Shown piece by piece: positions 8,593 through 17,193 of a stretch of 64,000 nucleotides of DNA. The stretch is from contig NZ_JABWMH010000002.1 in assembly GCF_013371215.1 (NCBI RefSeq), positions 62,001-126,000 on the forward strand, written 5' to 3'. The stretch's first letter is position 1, and every line of letters starts with the position of its first letter. A model generated the notes under the pieces. The model saw only the letters and a program-made list of their open reading frames with translations. It made no database searches and had not been told where the DNA came from. Source of the DNA: Parasphingorhabdus flavimaris (lineage in GTDB: Bacteria; Pseudomonadota; Alphaproteobacteria; Sphingomonadales; Sphingomonadaceae). A program made the translations under genes and the position numbers.

Positions 8593-8778
8593 ATGACCAA
8601 GCCAGATCCAGCAACATTGAAAATTGTGGCGGCGCTAATTCGAACCCGCATGGACCGCCTTTCCGGCGATCAGCGACTTGATGGTCTAGAGCGCCTTGGA
8701 GCATATCGTGAGTTCAATCAATTGGCGAAAGATCTTGACGCGACCGCAGTCGAGTTTACTCGCGACGAGAAATGGTAG
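8593..8778 (+). CDS. Hypothetical 61-aa protein
   Basis: A small soluble protein predicted to be mostly helical (LKIVAALIRTRMDRLSGDQR, then RLGAYREFNQLAKDL). No ribosome-binding site is obvious before ATG 8593 and I recognise no family. Protein-like composition is the only support. It lies between the two tRNA-Pro repeats and so may be residual cargo of an integrated element. Confidence 0.4.
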   Translation: MTKPDPATLKIVAALIRTRMDRLSGDQRLDGLERLGAYREFNQLAKDLDATAVEFTRDEKW

Positions 8779-9009
8779 CAGGCGCCGCTACCGGAAATCG
8801 TTTTTACATTTATCACTGTTTTGGGTTGGATGGTTCGTTGGTTTAGCAATCAACGCTGTTGTATTCCCTACCTTTGAAAGAACTGGTCCATCATCAGTTC
8901 TTCGAATATTGGAATTTCTTCCATTTGCTACCCAAAATGCTACCCAAGTTGCAAATATTGCAACTTCGAATATCATTCTGTCAGAAAATCGTTTATCTTC
9001 AACGTATTA
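8779..9009. other. AT-rich non-coding stretch inside the tRNA-repeat segment
   Basis: Low-GC sequence with no recognisable gene. Short open frames reach into the following tRNA-Lys fragment but have no protein-like character. Confidence 0.5.
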
Positions 9010-9058
9010 TGGTGAGCCCTGCTGGGTTCGAACCAGCGACCTACTGATTAAAAGTTAG
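9010..9058 (-). pseudogene. tRNA-Lys(UUU) 3' fragment
   Basis: On the minus strand the sequence runs from the anticodon loop (CTTTTAATCAG) through the variable loop and T-arm (GCTGGTTCGAACCCAGC) to the acceptor strand GGGCTCA and CCA of a lysine tRNA. The 5' half is missing; homology stops just upstream of the anticodon stem. Anticodon-to-3'-end fragments are typical products of tRNA-targeting integrases. Confidence 0.8.
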
Positions 9059-9189
9059 TATTTGCGGCAAGTGTCCGGATGGTGATGTTTGGCACTATTC
9101 CAATTCAGGCGATCTCATATTTGAAGAACCTATCTGGTTGGCGCAAATATTCCTCCGATGATGATCCCCGGGATGATGGTGATGCTTTG

Positions 9190-9308
9190 GAGAACAAAAA
9201 CAGAAAATCTGCACTTACATTGCACTTACAGCAGTGATATAAGAATTCAGCATTTTAAAAAATGGCTGAAAACTGGTCGGGACGAGAGGATTCGAACCTC
9301 CGACCCCC
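9190..9308. repeat. Right copy of the tRNA-Pro direct repeat
   Basis: Partner of 8291-8413, differing by scattered substitutions and small indels. This copy runs into the complete tRNA-Pro gene. The two copies bracket a segment of about 0.9 kb holding a tRNA-Lys fragment and one small open frame. Confidence 0.8.
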
Positions 9309-9350
9309 ACACCCCCAGTGTGATGCGCTACCAGGCTGCGCTACGTCCCG
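9274..9350 (-). tRNA. tRNA-Pro (anticodon GGG)
   Basis: A 77-nt cloverleaf with encoded CCA. The acceptor stem CGGGACG pairs with CGTCCCG (discriminator A); the D-arm reads GCGCAGCCTGGTAGCGC; the anticodon loop CTGGGGG between TCACA and TGTGG gives anticodon GGG; the T-arm is GGAGGTTCGAATCCTC. Aligned by eye with the E. coli GGG proline tRNA it keeps the same arm lengths. A good promoter lies just upstream. Confidence 0.95.
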
Positions 9351-9362
9351 ACCGAGGCTGCG

Positions 9363-9391
9363 CATATATGGAGGTCGGTGGGGCTTGGCAA
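9363..9391 (-). promoter_or_regulatory. Sigma-70-type promoter of tRNA-Pro
   Basis: On the minus strand TTGCCA (9386-9391) and TATATG (9363-9368) are separated by exactly 17 bp, and the -10 ends 12 nt before the tRNA 5' end. Confidence 0.7.
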
Positions 9392-9551
9392 GTCGTTTGC
9401 GTCGCTAATCCAACCTTTCCCGAATACGGATTTCGTTGCACCTGTGACAAGCGCGTGATAGGCGCGCGCATCATCCGGGCTGGCTGTTCGGGGGCTTGAA
9501 ATATCAGCCGGGCCAGCACACATCACAATTTGCAATTATCGGGACGGTTTC

Positions 9552-9884
9552 ATGACAAGTATTTCTATTTTATCTGCAGCAGCGGGCGCGGGTGGTGCCG
9601 GTGGTTTTCTGATTTCGGTCATGCCGCTCGTGCTGATTTTCGCGGTCTTCTATTTCCTGCTGATCCGTCCGCAGCAAAAGAAGATGAAAGAACATCAGGG
9701 CAAGATCGGCGCGGTCAAGAAAAATGACCAGGTCGTCACCGGCGGCGGACTGGTCGGCAAAGCGGTCAAGGTCGACGATGAATTCGTCGAAGTGGAGATT
9801 GCAACCGGCGTTCGGGTCAAAGCGGTCAAGGCAACCTTGTCGGATGTCATGCCACGCGGTGGCGCCAAACCCGCCAACGACTGA
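9552..9884 (+). CDS. yajC: Sec translocon accessory protein YajC
   Basis: Small inner-membrane protein of 110 aa associated with SecDF and YidC in protein export. One membrane helix (about residues 19-40, ISVMPLVLIFAVFYFLLIRP) is followed by the family signature RPQQKKMKEHQ and a small cytoplasmic domain (VTGGGLVGKAVKV). The gene lies 27 nt upstream of secD, the standard arrangement. Confidence 0.95.
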   Translation: MTSISILSAAAGAGGAGGFLISVMPLVLIFAVFYFLLIRPQQKKMKEHQGKIGAVKKNDQVVTGGGLVGKAVKVDDEFVEVEIATGVRVKAVKATLSDVMPRGGAKPAND

Positions 9885-9911
9885 TCGTGGTGATATAGAA
9901 AGTTAATTTCG

Positions 9912-11516
9912 ATGCTCGATTTCCCGCGCTGGAAAGTCATTTCCATTTCCCTGTTGCTGATCTTCGGGGTGATGATGTCATTGCCAAGCCTGATCGGCGA
10001 GGGCGGTCAAAAATACTGGCCCGGCTTTTTACCCAATGAAACCATCAATCTGGGGCTCGACCTTCAGGGCGGCAGCCATATATTGCTGGAAGCCGATCCA
10101 GCCGACGTCGCGAGCATGCGTCTCGAGACGATGGAAGAATCGGTACGGGCGGAAATGCGCCGGGCGGAACCACGGATCGGCATTGGCGATATTTCGCGGC
10201 GCAATGGCGTGCTCAGCTTCATGGTGCGCGACAGCACCCAGGTCGATGCGGCGCGCGAAGTCATTCTTCCACTGACCAGCGGTGCCGGCCTGACCGGCCA
10301 GCGCGACTGGGATATCGAAGTGCGCGACGATACGCGCTTCGTCCTGACGCCGACCGCGGCGGGCCTGGAAAATGCGGTGACCAATGCAATGGATACGGCA
10401 ACCGACGTGATCCGCCGCCGGATCGATGAAATGGGTACCCGCGAGCCGACCATCATCCGTCAGGGTGATACGCGGATCGTGGTGCAGGTGCCGGGACTCG
10501 ATGATCCCGAAGCGCTGAAGGCCTTGCTCGGTCAGACCGCCAAGCTGGAATTCAAACTGGTTGATTTTGACGCCGATCCCAACGCGCTGGCAGAAGGACG
10601 GGCGCCGATCGGCAGCCAGATTTTCCCCTATCCCGACAATCCGACCGGATTGCCCAATATCGCGGTCAAGCGCCTCGGCGGGATCAGCGGCGACAAGCTG
10701 ACCGATGCCGGGCAGGGCTTTGCCCCGGAAACCAACGCGCCGGTCGTCAATATCACCTTCGACAGCGAGGGCGGCTCGAAATTTGCCCGTCTGACCCAGA
10801 ATAATGTCGGCCGGCCCTTCGCCATCATCCTCGATGGCCAGGTGCTGTCCGCTCCCAATATCAACGAACCGATCCTTGGCGGCTCGGCTCAGATTTCGGG
10901 GAACTTTACCGTCGAAAGCGCGAACCAGCTGGCCATTGCGCTGCGATCCGGTGCGCTGCCCGTGGAATTGAAGATCGTGGAAGAGCGCACGGTCGGCCCC
11001 GATCTTGGCAAGGATTCGATCGACAAGGGGATGATCGCCGCGATCATCGCCACCGTGGCGGTTCTGACCTTCATGGTCGTGACCTACGGTCGCTTTGGCA
11101 TGTACGCCAATATCGCGCTGGCCCTGAACCTGTTCATCATTGTCGGGGTCATGGCGATATTCAACGCAACGTTGACGCTGCCTGGTATCGCGGGATTTGT
11201 CCTCACCGTCGGTTCCGCCGTCGATGCCAATGTGCTGATCAACGAACGAATACGCGAAGAACGCAGGCGAGGGCGACGTGTGATCCAGGCGATCGAAGTC
11301 GGCTATAAGGAAGCCTCGCGCGCTATTTTCGATGCGAATATTACCAATATCATCGCCGGCGTGTTGCTGTTCATGTTCGGCTCCGGTCCGGTCAAGGGCT
11401 TCGCGGTCGTTCTGATGATCGGTATCGCGTCTTCCGTCTTTACCGCCGTCGTCGTGACCCGGATGTTTGTAGCGCTGTGGGTCAGAAGAGCCCGCCCGCA
11501 GGAGTTGGTGATATGA
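9912..11516 (+). CDS. secD: Protein translocase subunit SecD
   Basis: Inner-membrane subunit that uses the proton gradient to pull exported proteins into the periplasm, 534 aa. After the first membrane helix comes the SecD motif LGLDLQGGSHILLE, then the large periplasmic region, and C-terminal helices with AGFVLTVGSAVDANVLINERIREE, the conserved transmembrane Asp/Arg segment. Its stop overlaps the secF start (ATGA, 11513-11516). Confidence 0.97.
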   Translation: MLDFPRWKVISISLLLIFGVMMSLPSLIGEGGQKYWPGFLPNETINLGLDLQGGSHILLEADPADVASMRLETMEESVRAEMRRAEPRIGIGDISRRNGVLSFMVRDSTQVDAAREVILPLTSGAGLTGQRDWDIEVRDDTRFVLTPTAAGLENAVTNAMDTATDVIRRRIDEMGTREPTIIRQGDTRIVVQVPGLDDPEALKALLGQTAKLEFKLVDFDADPNALAEGRAPIGSQIFPYPDNPTGLPNIAVKRLGGISGDKLTDAGQGFAPETNAPVVNITFDSEGGSKFARLTQNNVGRPFAIILDGQVLSAPNINEPILGGSAQISGNFTVESANQLAIALRSGALPVELKIVEERTVGPDLGKDSIDKGMIAAIIATVAVLTFMVVTYGRFGMYANIALALNLFIIVGVMAIFNATLTLPGIAGFVLTVGSAVDANVLINERIREERRRGRRVIQAIEVGYKEASRAIFDANITNIIAGVLLFMFGSGPVKGFAVVLMIGIASSVFTAVVVTRMFVALWVRRARPQELVI

Positions 11517-12496
11517 GATTGCTCAAGCTCGTCCCGGACGATACCAATATCGGCTTTCTGAAATGGCGTAATATCGCCATGGCCTTCAGTATATTGACGA
11601 TCATTGCCTCGATCGCGCTGGTCGGCGCCAGGGGATTGAATTTCGGCGTCGATTTCATCGGTGGCCAGATGATCCAGGCGACTTTCACCGAGACCGAGAC
11701 CGCGCCAATTCCGGAATTGCGCGAAAGCATCGGCGGGCTTGGTTATGGCGAAGCGACGATCCAGCGATTTGGCGATGCCAATGAAGTGTCGATCCGGATG
11801 CGGCTGCCGACCGAAGCGGAAGCACGCCCGGAAGCGGCCAGCGAGATGACGGCGAAGATCGTGTCGACGCTGAAGGCTGATCATCCCGATGTCCGCATCG
11901 ATGGCGTGGAATCGGTTTCCGGCAAGGTGTCGGAGGAGCTTTTCGAAACTGGCGCCTATTCGCTCCTGTTCGCGATGATCGCGATATCCATCTATATCTG
12001 GATCCGTTTCGAGTGGCAGTTCGGTGTCGGCGCCCTGTTTGCGCTGGTCCACGACGTCGCGCTGACCTTTGGCCTGTTCGCCCTGACCCAGATGGAGTTC
12101 AATCTCAACATTGTCGCGGCGCTGCTGACTATCATCGGCTATTCGCTCAATGATACGATCGTCGTGTTTGACCGTATTCGCGAGAATTTGAAGAAATATC
12201 GCAAGATGGACATCATCGCTTTGCTCGACCTTTCGGTGAACGAGACTCTGGCGCGGACCGTGATGACCAGCTTGACCATGTTGATTGCGCTTGGTGCGTT
12301 GATCCTCTGGGGCCCCGATGTGATTTTCGGTTTCTCCGTTGCGATGTTCTTCGGCGTATTCGTTGGTACCTACAGCTCGGTCTATATGGCTGCTCCAATC
12401 CTGATCTGGCTGAAAGTCGGCCCGGACACATTCGTGCCGGCCGATTCAGCGGACGAGAAGCCGGGACAGACGGGCGGACCAGAGCAGATTGGCTGA
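11513..12496 (+). CDS. secF: Protein translocase subunit SecF
   Basis: Partner of SecD, 327 aa. Start taken at ATG 11513 (MRLLKLVPDDTNIGFLKWRN), which overlaps the secD stop; an open extension upstream lies inside secD. Motifs are LNFGVDFIGGQMIQ after the first helix and LTIIGYSLNDTIVVFDRIRE in the membrane region. It forms an operon with yajC, secD and the Mth938-like gene. Confidence 0.97.
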   Translation: MRLLKLVPDDTNIGFLKWRNIAMAFSILTIIASIALVGARGLNFGVDFIGGQMIQATFTETETAPIPELRESIGGLGYGEATIQRFGDANEVSIRMRLPTEAEARPEAASEMTAKIVSTLKADHPDVRIDGVESVSGKVSEELFETGAYSLLFAMIAISIYIWIRFEWQFGVGALFALVHDVALTFGLFALTQMEFNLNIVAALLTIIGYSLNDTIVVFDRIRENLKKYRKMDIIALLDLSVNETLARTVMTSLTMLIALGALILWGPDVIFGFSVAMFFGVFVGTYSSVYMAAPILIWLKVGPDTFVPADSADEKPGQTGGPEQIG

Positions 12497-12499
12497 CCC

Positions 12500-12880
12500 T
12501 TGGTAGAACTGCGCAAGGATGTAGAATTCACCGGTCCTGTGGTTACCGGCTTTACCGCGCAGGGCTATAAAATAGGTGACCAGCGGTTCGAGCAAGGACT
12601 GTTGATATCGCCGGAGCAGGTGCTGGACTGGTCCGGTTCGAGCCTGGATCAGATGAACCTTGGCGAGATATTGTCGCGCCTGAACCTGTCTCCCGTTCCC
12701 GAATTCCTGTTACTGGGCAGCGGTGCGTCGATGCAGCAGCCGCCAGCGGCGTTCCGGCGGGAAGTCGAGGCGGCCGGCATGGGGCTGGAAGTCATGGACA
12801 GCCGGGCCGCAGCGCGGACATGGGGCGTATTGCGTGCAGAAGAACGATGGATCGTCGGTGCCTTCCTGCCGATCGCCTAG
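12500..12880 (+). CDS. Mth938-like domain protein (DUF498)
   Basis: A 126-aa protein of the Mth938/Xcc1710/NDUFAF3 family. The C-terminal core FLLLGSGASMQQPPAAFRR followed by GLEVMDSRAAARTWGVLRAE is characteristic. The only sensible start is TTG at 12500, 3 nt after secF. In other alphaproteobacteria this gene also follows secDF. The mitochondrial homologue NDUFAF3 assists complex I assembly; the bacterial role is not established. Confidence 0.85.
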   Translation: MVELRKDVEFTGPVVTGFTAQGYKIGDQRFEQGLLISPEQVLDWSGSSLDQMNLGEILSRLNLSPVPEFLLLGSGASMQQPPAAFRREVEAAGMGLEVMDSRAAARTWGVLRAEERWIVGAFLPIA

Positions 12881-14055
12881 GCTGTGCTCGCAGCCTCGCT
12901 CAATATGGCTAGCAATTGATCGCCGTTATTTGTCCAGCTGAATTGGCTGACCGATGCCCGCACAAGCTCTTGAGCCGGGGGTTCGGCAAGGATTGCCTTC
13001 GCGGCCTCGATGATCGCTTTGACGGTCTGATCGACGACTCGCCCGCCAGACTTGCTGCCCACCAGTTCCCGCGCGCCACCGGCTTCGCTGATGATCACGG
13101 GCGTGCCACAGGCAAGCGCCTCTACCCACGCATTGGCGAGACCTTCGGATTTTGATACGAGAATGGCGATATCGGCGGCGGCCGTAAGATGCGGCAGTTG
13201 ATCATGCGGGACGCTGCCGAGAAAGCGGACCCGGTCGGCAACGCCCGATTGTCTGGCAAGGGCACGGTAGGCATGCTCTTCTTCACCCATGCCAGCGAGC
13301 ATCAGCGTGGCATCCGGCAGCCTTGCCAGCGCCCGGATAACCAGATCCTGGTTCTTGCGGGCGATCAGCGCGCCGGTGGTTATGAACAAAGGCCCGCTAA
13401 CGCCGAGCGCCTGCTTCGCGGCCAGCCGGTCAATGGGACGGAATTTTTCCTGATCCAGCCCGGTATAATGAACCGAAATCTTGCTTCCATCCATTCCAAT
13501 GGCAATCATATCCTGCTTGAGCGCTTCGGATACTGCCAATAAGGCGTTGGCCTGTTCCGCTGCCTGCAATATCTGTTCGCGGCATTTGCGATCGTCGCCC
13601 CAATGGTGGATATCCGCTCCGCGGGCCTTGATCGTGAACGGGATGCCCAGCGCTGACGCCAGCCGCATCGCGGCGGGGCCATCGGGGTAGAAAAATTCCG
13701 CGTCGATTATGTCGAACGGGGCCTGCCGGTGCAATTTTCTGACCAGCGGCAGCAACGCGTCTGCAATCCGTCTCGGGTTGCTGGCGCCGCCGATTTTGGG
13801 GATCAGCCTGAACCGCGGCCGATACACGTCAAGCCCGCGCCATTCTTCATGTTCGGGCAGGGCGTTCAAGGCCTGATATTGGCCAAGTCTGCTCAGTGGC
13901 CAGGGCGGAACGCCTACGGGATTGATGACCGTCACGTCGGCCTCCGGTCTGATCGCGAGTTCCGCCGTCTGCCGCTCGACAAATATCCCGAAATTGGGCG
14001 CTGCGCCATGGGGGAATAGGGTCGACAGGGTCAGGACGCGAAGCTTTTGGGTCAT
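12877..14055 (-). CDS. Family 4 glycosyltransferase
   Basis: Retaining GT-B glycosyltransferase of 392 aa. The N-terminal domain begins VLTLSTLFPHGAAPNFGIFV and the C-terminal nucleotide-sugar site has the E-x7-E motif (EGLANAWVEALACGTPVI). No signal peptide. It is convergent with the Mth938-like gene (4-nt overlap) and has no polysaccharide genes around it, so sugar and acceptor cannot be predicted. Confidence 0.88.
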   Translation of the reverse strand: MTQKLRVLTLSTLFPHGAAPNFGIFVERQTAELAIRPEADVTVINPVGVPPWPLSRLGQYQALNALPEHEEWRGLDVYRPRFRLIPKIGGASNPRRIADALLPLVRKLHRQAPFDIIDAEFFYPDGPAAMRLASALGIPFTIKARGADIHHWGDDRKCREQILQAAEQANALLAVSEALKQDMIAIGMDGSKISVHYTGLDQEKFRPIDRLAAKQALGVSGPLFITTGALIARKNQDLVIRALARLPDATLMLAGMGEEEHAYRALARQSGVADRVRFLGSVPHDQLPHLTAAADIAILVSKSEGLANAWVEALACGTPVIISEAGGARELVGSKSGGRVVDQTVKAIIEAAKAILAEPPAQELVRASVSQFSWTNNGDQLLAILSEAASTA

Positions 14056-14079
14056 GGCGATGGTCCTAGCACGGAGCCC

Positions 14080-14643
14080 CTAAAGCTCCCTTACCAGCCG
14101 GACGGCGACGCCGATCCATTCCGGGTCGCTGACAATCTGCTGTCGTGCGCCGCTGCCGAGCGGCAGTATCTGGAGGCGATTGCTCTCGCGTCCGATCAAG
14201 CGGCCGAAAAGATAGCGCCCGGCTGGGCGAGGCACCAATATGTCGCGATTGAGCGCGCTGCCGAACTGTTCGGGCGTCCGTCGCGAAAGCCAGACATCGT
14301 CGCCGGATCGATAATCGCCAATGCTGCTTTTGACCCGCAGTGCGACCATCTCCGGTTCGATGGCGGGTTGGTAGATATATTCGGTCTTGTCGAGCGCGTG
14401 GGCGCCCTTGTGATCCAGAATTGCGGCAACAGGGAGCTCTTCCTGGTCGGGCAGGGACAGAAGCGTAGCGCTATCGACGCCGAGCGCATCGGCAATCCGG
14501 TTCAACCAGCCGAGCGACAAGGTGCGCATGCCTGTCTCCAGCCGTCCGATGGTTTGCGCGGTGGTCGGAGGATCGCATCGTCCGGCTACTTCCTCCAGCG
14601 TCAATCCCTTGGCCTTGCGAACGTCTCTGATGCGGCTGATCAT
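14080..14643 (-). CDS. XRE-family HTH regulator
   Basis: 187-aa protein with an N-terminal Cro/C1 helix-turn-helix (ISRIRDVRKAKGLTLEEVAG ... IGRLETGMRTLSLGWLNRIA). The C-terminal half resembles the beta-rich tail of phage-type repressors, but I cannot place the Ser/Lys of an S24 peptidase. ATG 14643 is chosen because GGAG sits 8 nt upstream; a TTG four codons earlier is less likely. Divergent from a DUF6456 gene across a palindrome-rich spacer. Confidence 0.85.
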   Translation of the reverse strand: MISRIRDVRKAKGLTLEEVAGRCDPPTTAQTIGRLETGMRTLSLGWLNRIADALGVDSATLLSLPDQEELPVAAILDHKGAHALDKTEYIYQPAIEPEMVALRVKSSIGDYRSGDDVWLSRRTPEQFGSALNRDILVPRPAGRYLFGRLIGRESNRLQILPLGSGARQQIVSDPEWIGVAVRLVREL

Positions 14644-14653
14644 ATCTGTCTCC

Positions 14654-14668
14654 AAACCTATATGGTTT
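14654..14668. promoter_or_regulatory. Candidate operator (15-bp dyad)
   Basis: AAACC (14654-14658) and GGTTT (14664-14668) flank TATAT. It lies immediately upstream of the XRE start, a position suited to autoregulation. Function inferred. Confidence 0.45.
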
Positions 14669-14705
14669 ATTCTTTCCTACAATATCGCCAAAATGGCAAG
14701 AGTGG

Positions 14706-14726
14706 AATATCACCAATGGGGATATT
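14706..14726. promoter_or_regulatory. Candidate operator (21-bp dyad)
   Basis: AATATC-x-CC and GG-x-GATATT face each other around AAT between the divergent XRE and DUF6456 genes. The arms pair at 8 of 9 positions. Together with 14654-14668 it makes this spacer a likely regulatory region. Confidence 0.45.
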
Positions 14727-14731
14727 TTATA

Positions 14732-15250
14732 TTGACGAGGGCCACCAGATTCCAATCCGATCCACGGTTGCTTGGCGAACGCGCATTGCCGCAGGACGGT
14801 GAGGAGCGCCATGACCGCAAACCGAAGAGGAGGCGTGCGCGCAGCGTCACCGTCAATCTGTCGGAATCGCCCCTGGGCTGGCTTCACGCGCGAGGCCATT
14901 TGTCCGACCGCCAGTTCGACGCGGGCGAAAAGCTGCGGGCAGATTGTGAGCGGGCCAATCTGGCTCCCAGAATCACGATGCGCTGGGATGCTGCGCCGGT
15001 CGCGAATGGAAGACGCAATGCGCCTGCGCTCCTGGACGAGACCGAGGCGCAGCTTGCCGCCAAATTGCGCTTTGAGAAAGCGATAGATTATCTGGGCAGG
15101 GATCTTTCCGATATCGCCTGGCGGATCATTTGCGGCGGCGAGGGAACACCGGTTGCCGAAAAAAATCTCGGCTGGCCTGCCCGGTCGGGGAAGCTGGTGC
15201 TGAAAATCGCGCTGGACCGGTTGGCAATCTTCTATCGATTGCCCGGCTGA
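14732..15250 (+). CDS. DUF6456 domain protein
   Basis: A soluble, basic protein of about 172 aa. The conserved block begins ESPLGWLHARGHLSDRQFDAGEKLR and ends GKLVLKIALDRLAIFYRL, as in DUF6456 proteins of alphaproteobacteria, which often carry helix-turn-helix features. The start is uncertain: TTG 14732 is used because the in-frame ATG at 14693 would place coding sequence across the 21-bp dyad. Divergent from the XRE gene. Role unknown, probably regulatory. Confidence 0.68.
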   Translation: MTRATRFQSDPRLLGERALPQDGEERHDRKPKRRRARSVTVNLSESPLGWLHARGHLSDRQFDAGEKLRADCERANLAPRITMRWDAAPVANGRRNAPALLDETEAQLAAKLRFEKAIDYLGRDLSDIAWRIICGGEGTPVAEKNLGWPARSGKLVLKIALDRLAIFYRLPG

Positions 15251-17065
15251 TCAGGGATTGAGCAGTTGCTCTACTTCTTCCGCCAGCTCCAGCCAGCGCA
15301 TCTCGGCGGCGTCCTTTTCCTCGATCAGCGCACTATTTTCCTTGGTCAGAGCTTCGAATTTCGGGAAGTCCCTGACATATAGTTTGGGATCGGCGAGCGC
15401 CTGTTCGATTTCGCCCATACGCTGGTCAATCGCCTCGATCCGTTCGGGCAACTGGTCGTAATCGCGCTGATCCTTGTAGCTGAGCTTCTTGCTCGGGCTG
15501 CTCGAACGAGCGGCAGGCTTGCTTGATGCTTGCGCTGGTTTGGACGAGCTTTTCTGGTTCGAGCCACTTTGTTTGCGTTGGGCTTCCCATTCGGCGTAAC
15601 CGCCAGCGATGACGTCGACATTGCCGCTACCATCGAGCCCCAGGGTGACGGTTACCGTGCGGTCGAGGAAGTCACGATCATGGCTGACCAGCAGGACGGT
15701 GCCTTCATAATCGGCGATCACTTCCTGAAGCAGATCGAGCGTTTCCAGATCGAGGTCGTTGGTCGGTTCGTCAAGCACCAGCAGGTTGGACATGCGGGCG
15801 AATTCGCGCGCGAGCAGGAGGCGGGACTGTTCGCCTCCGGACAGCGTGCCGACCCTTGCGTCGATCAGGCTGGGCGCGAACAGAAATTCCTTGAGATAGC
15901 CCTGAACATGTTTCTTGGTGCCGCGAACGTCGATCCAGTCGCTGCCGTCGGCAAGCACATCGCGGACCCGCTTGTCGGGGGTTAGCAGGCTGCGCTGCTG
16001 GTCAATGAAGACGCCGTTCAGCGTCTGGGCCAGGACCACGCTGCCGGTATCGGACTCCAGTTCCCCGGTCAGCATCTTGAGCAAGGTGGTTTTGCCGGCG
16101 CCATTGGAGCCGACGATCCCGATCCGGTCGCCGCGCTGGATGCGCAGGGAGAAATCCCGGATGATGACGCGCTTGGCATCGCCCTCACCAAATGACTTGG
16201 AAATATTGGTCGCCGTTATCACCGATTTGGTTCGGCTGTCATCACTTTCGGCCTGCAGCTTGGCAGCGCCGGCCGGACCGATCATGGCAGCGCGCTGGGC
16301 CCGCATTTCCCATAGTTTCGCGAGCCGGCCCTGATTGCGCTTGCGCCGCGCGGTCACGCCGCGTTCGAGCCAATGCGCTTCGAGTTTCAGCTTCGCGTCG
16401 AGCTTCTCCGCCGAACGGGTCTCGTCGGCATAGATTTTTTCCATCCACGCATCATAGCCGCCAAAGCCGACCTCGAGCCGCCGGATCGTGCCGCGGTCTA
16501 GCCACAATGTCTGTTTGGTCAGCCGGGTCAGAAAGGTCCGGTCATGCGAGATGGTAATGAACGCGCCCTTGTAGCGCCCCAGCCATTCTTCCAGCCAGTC
16601 GATAGCGCCAAGGTCGAGATGGTTGGTCGGCTCGTCCAGCAACAGCAAATCCGGTTCCGACGCCAATGCGCGGCAAATCGCGGCGCGGCGCTTTTCTCCG
16701 CCGCTGGCCTTGTCGGCCCGTGTCGAAAGATCGGTACCCAATTGGTCGGCGATCGCTTCGACGTCATGCTGCGCGGGTCCCATCGGCCCGGACAGGGCAT
16801 AGTCGCGCAATGTCTCGAATGGCGTAAAGTCCGGTTCCTGTTCCAGCATCACGATATTGACGCCGGGCTGAATAACCCGCTTGCCCTTGTCGGATTCTAT
16901 CTCGTCGGTGATCAACCGCAAAAGCGTGGTCTTGCCCGCGCCATTGCGTCCGATCAGCGCCAGCCGGTCACGCGGCCCCACGTGCAGGTCGAGATCGCGG
17001 AACAGCCATCCCTCGCCCTGGTGGAGCGAGAGATTTTCATACGAAAAAATGGGTGGTTGTGACAT
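15251..17065 (-). CDS. uup: ABC-F ATPase (Uup-like)
   Basis: Cytoplasmic tandem ATPase without membrane domains, 604 aa. Two complete nucleotide sites are present: GRNGAGKTTLLRL with SGGEKRRAAICRAL and LLLLDEPTNHLDL, then GSNGAGKTTLLKML with LSGGEQSRLLLARE and LLVLDEPTNDLDL. A Lys/Ser-rich linker (about 505-535) leads to a C-terminal coiled coil (about 540-604), as in Uup. ABC-F proteins act on ribosomes or, for Uup, branched DNA intermediates. Convergent with the DUF6456 gene, stops adjacent. Confidence 0.93.
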   Translation of the reverse strand: MSQPPIFSYENLSLHQGEGWLFRDLDLHVGPRDRLALIGRNGAGKTTLLRLITDEIESDKGKRVIQPGVNIVMLEQEPDFTPFETLRDYALSGPMGPAQHDVEAIADQLGTDLSTRADKASGGEKRRAAICRALASEPDLLLLDEPTNHLDLGAIDWLEEWLGRYKGAFITISHDRTFLTRLTKQTLWLDRGTIRRLEVGFGGYDAWMEKIYADETRSAEKLDAKLKLEAHWLERGVTARRKRNQGRLAKLWEMRAQRAAMIGPAGAAKLQAESDDSRTKSVITATNISKSFGEGDAKRVIIRDFSLRIQRGDRIGIVGSNGAGKTTLLKMLTGELESDTGSVVLAQTLNGVFIDQQRSLLTPDKRVRDVLADGSDWIDVRGTKKHVQGYLKEFLFAPSLIDARVGTLSGGEQSRLLLAREFARMSNLLVLDEPTNDLDLETLDLLQEVIADYEGTVLLVSHDRDFLDRTVTVTLGLDGSGNVDVIAGGYAEWEAQRKQSGSNQKSSSKPAQASSKPAARSSSPSKKLSYKDQRDYDQLPERIEAIDQRMGEIEQALADPKLYVRDFPKFEALTKENSALIEEKDAAEMRWLELAEEVEQLLNP

Positions 17066-17193
17066 GGTTCCCGCGCGTTAGGGGCAAGCGGGCTTTCGCT
17101 CAAGCATTCTCTTTTGCACAAAGGCCATTGACCCGCCGCAGCTTATCGGATTGTTAGGGGCGAAATTGCCATTTTTGATGTTAGGGGCGGGCT

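Noticed and set aside
8859-9058. Frames ending ...SPAGFEPATY
   Set aside because: This ending is the well-known artefact of translating an antisense tRNA T-arm; it reads through the tRNA-Lys fragment.
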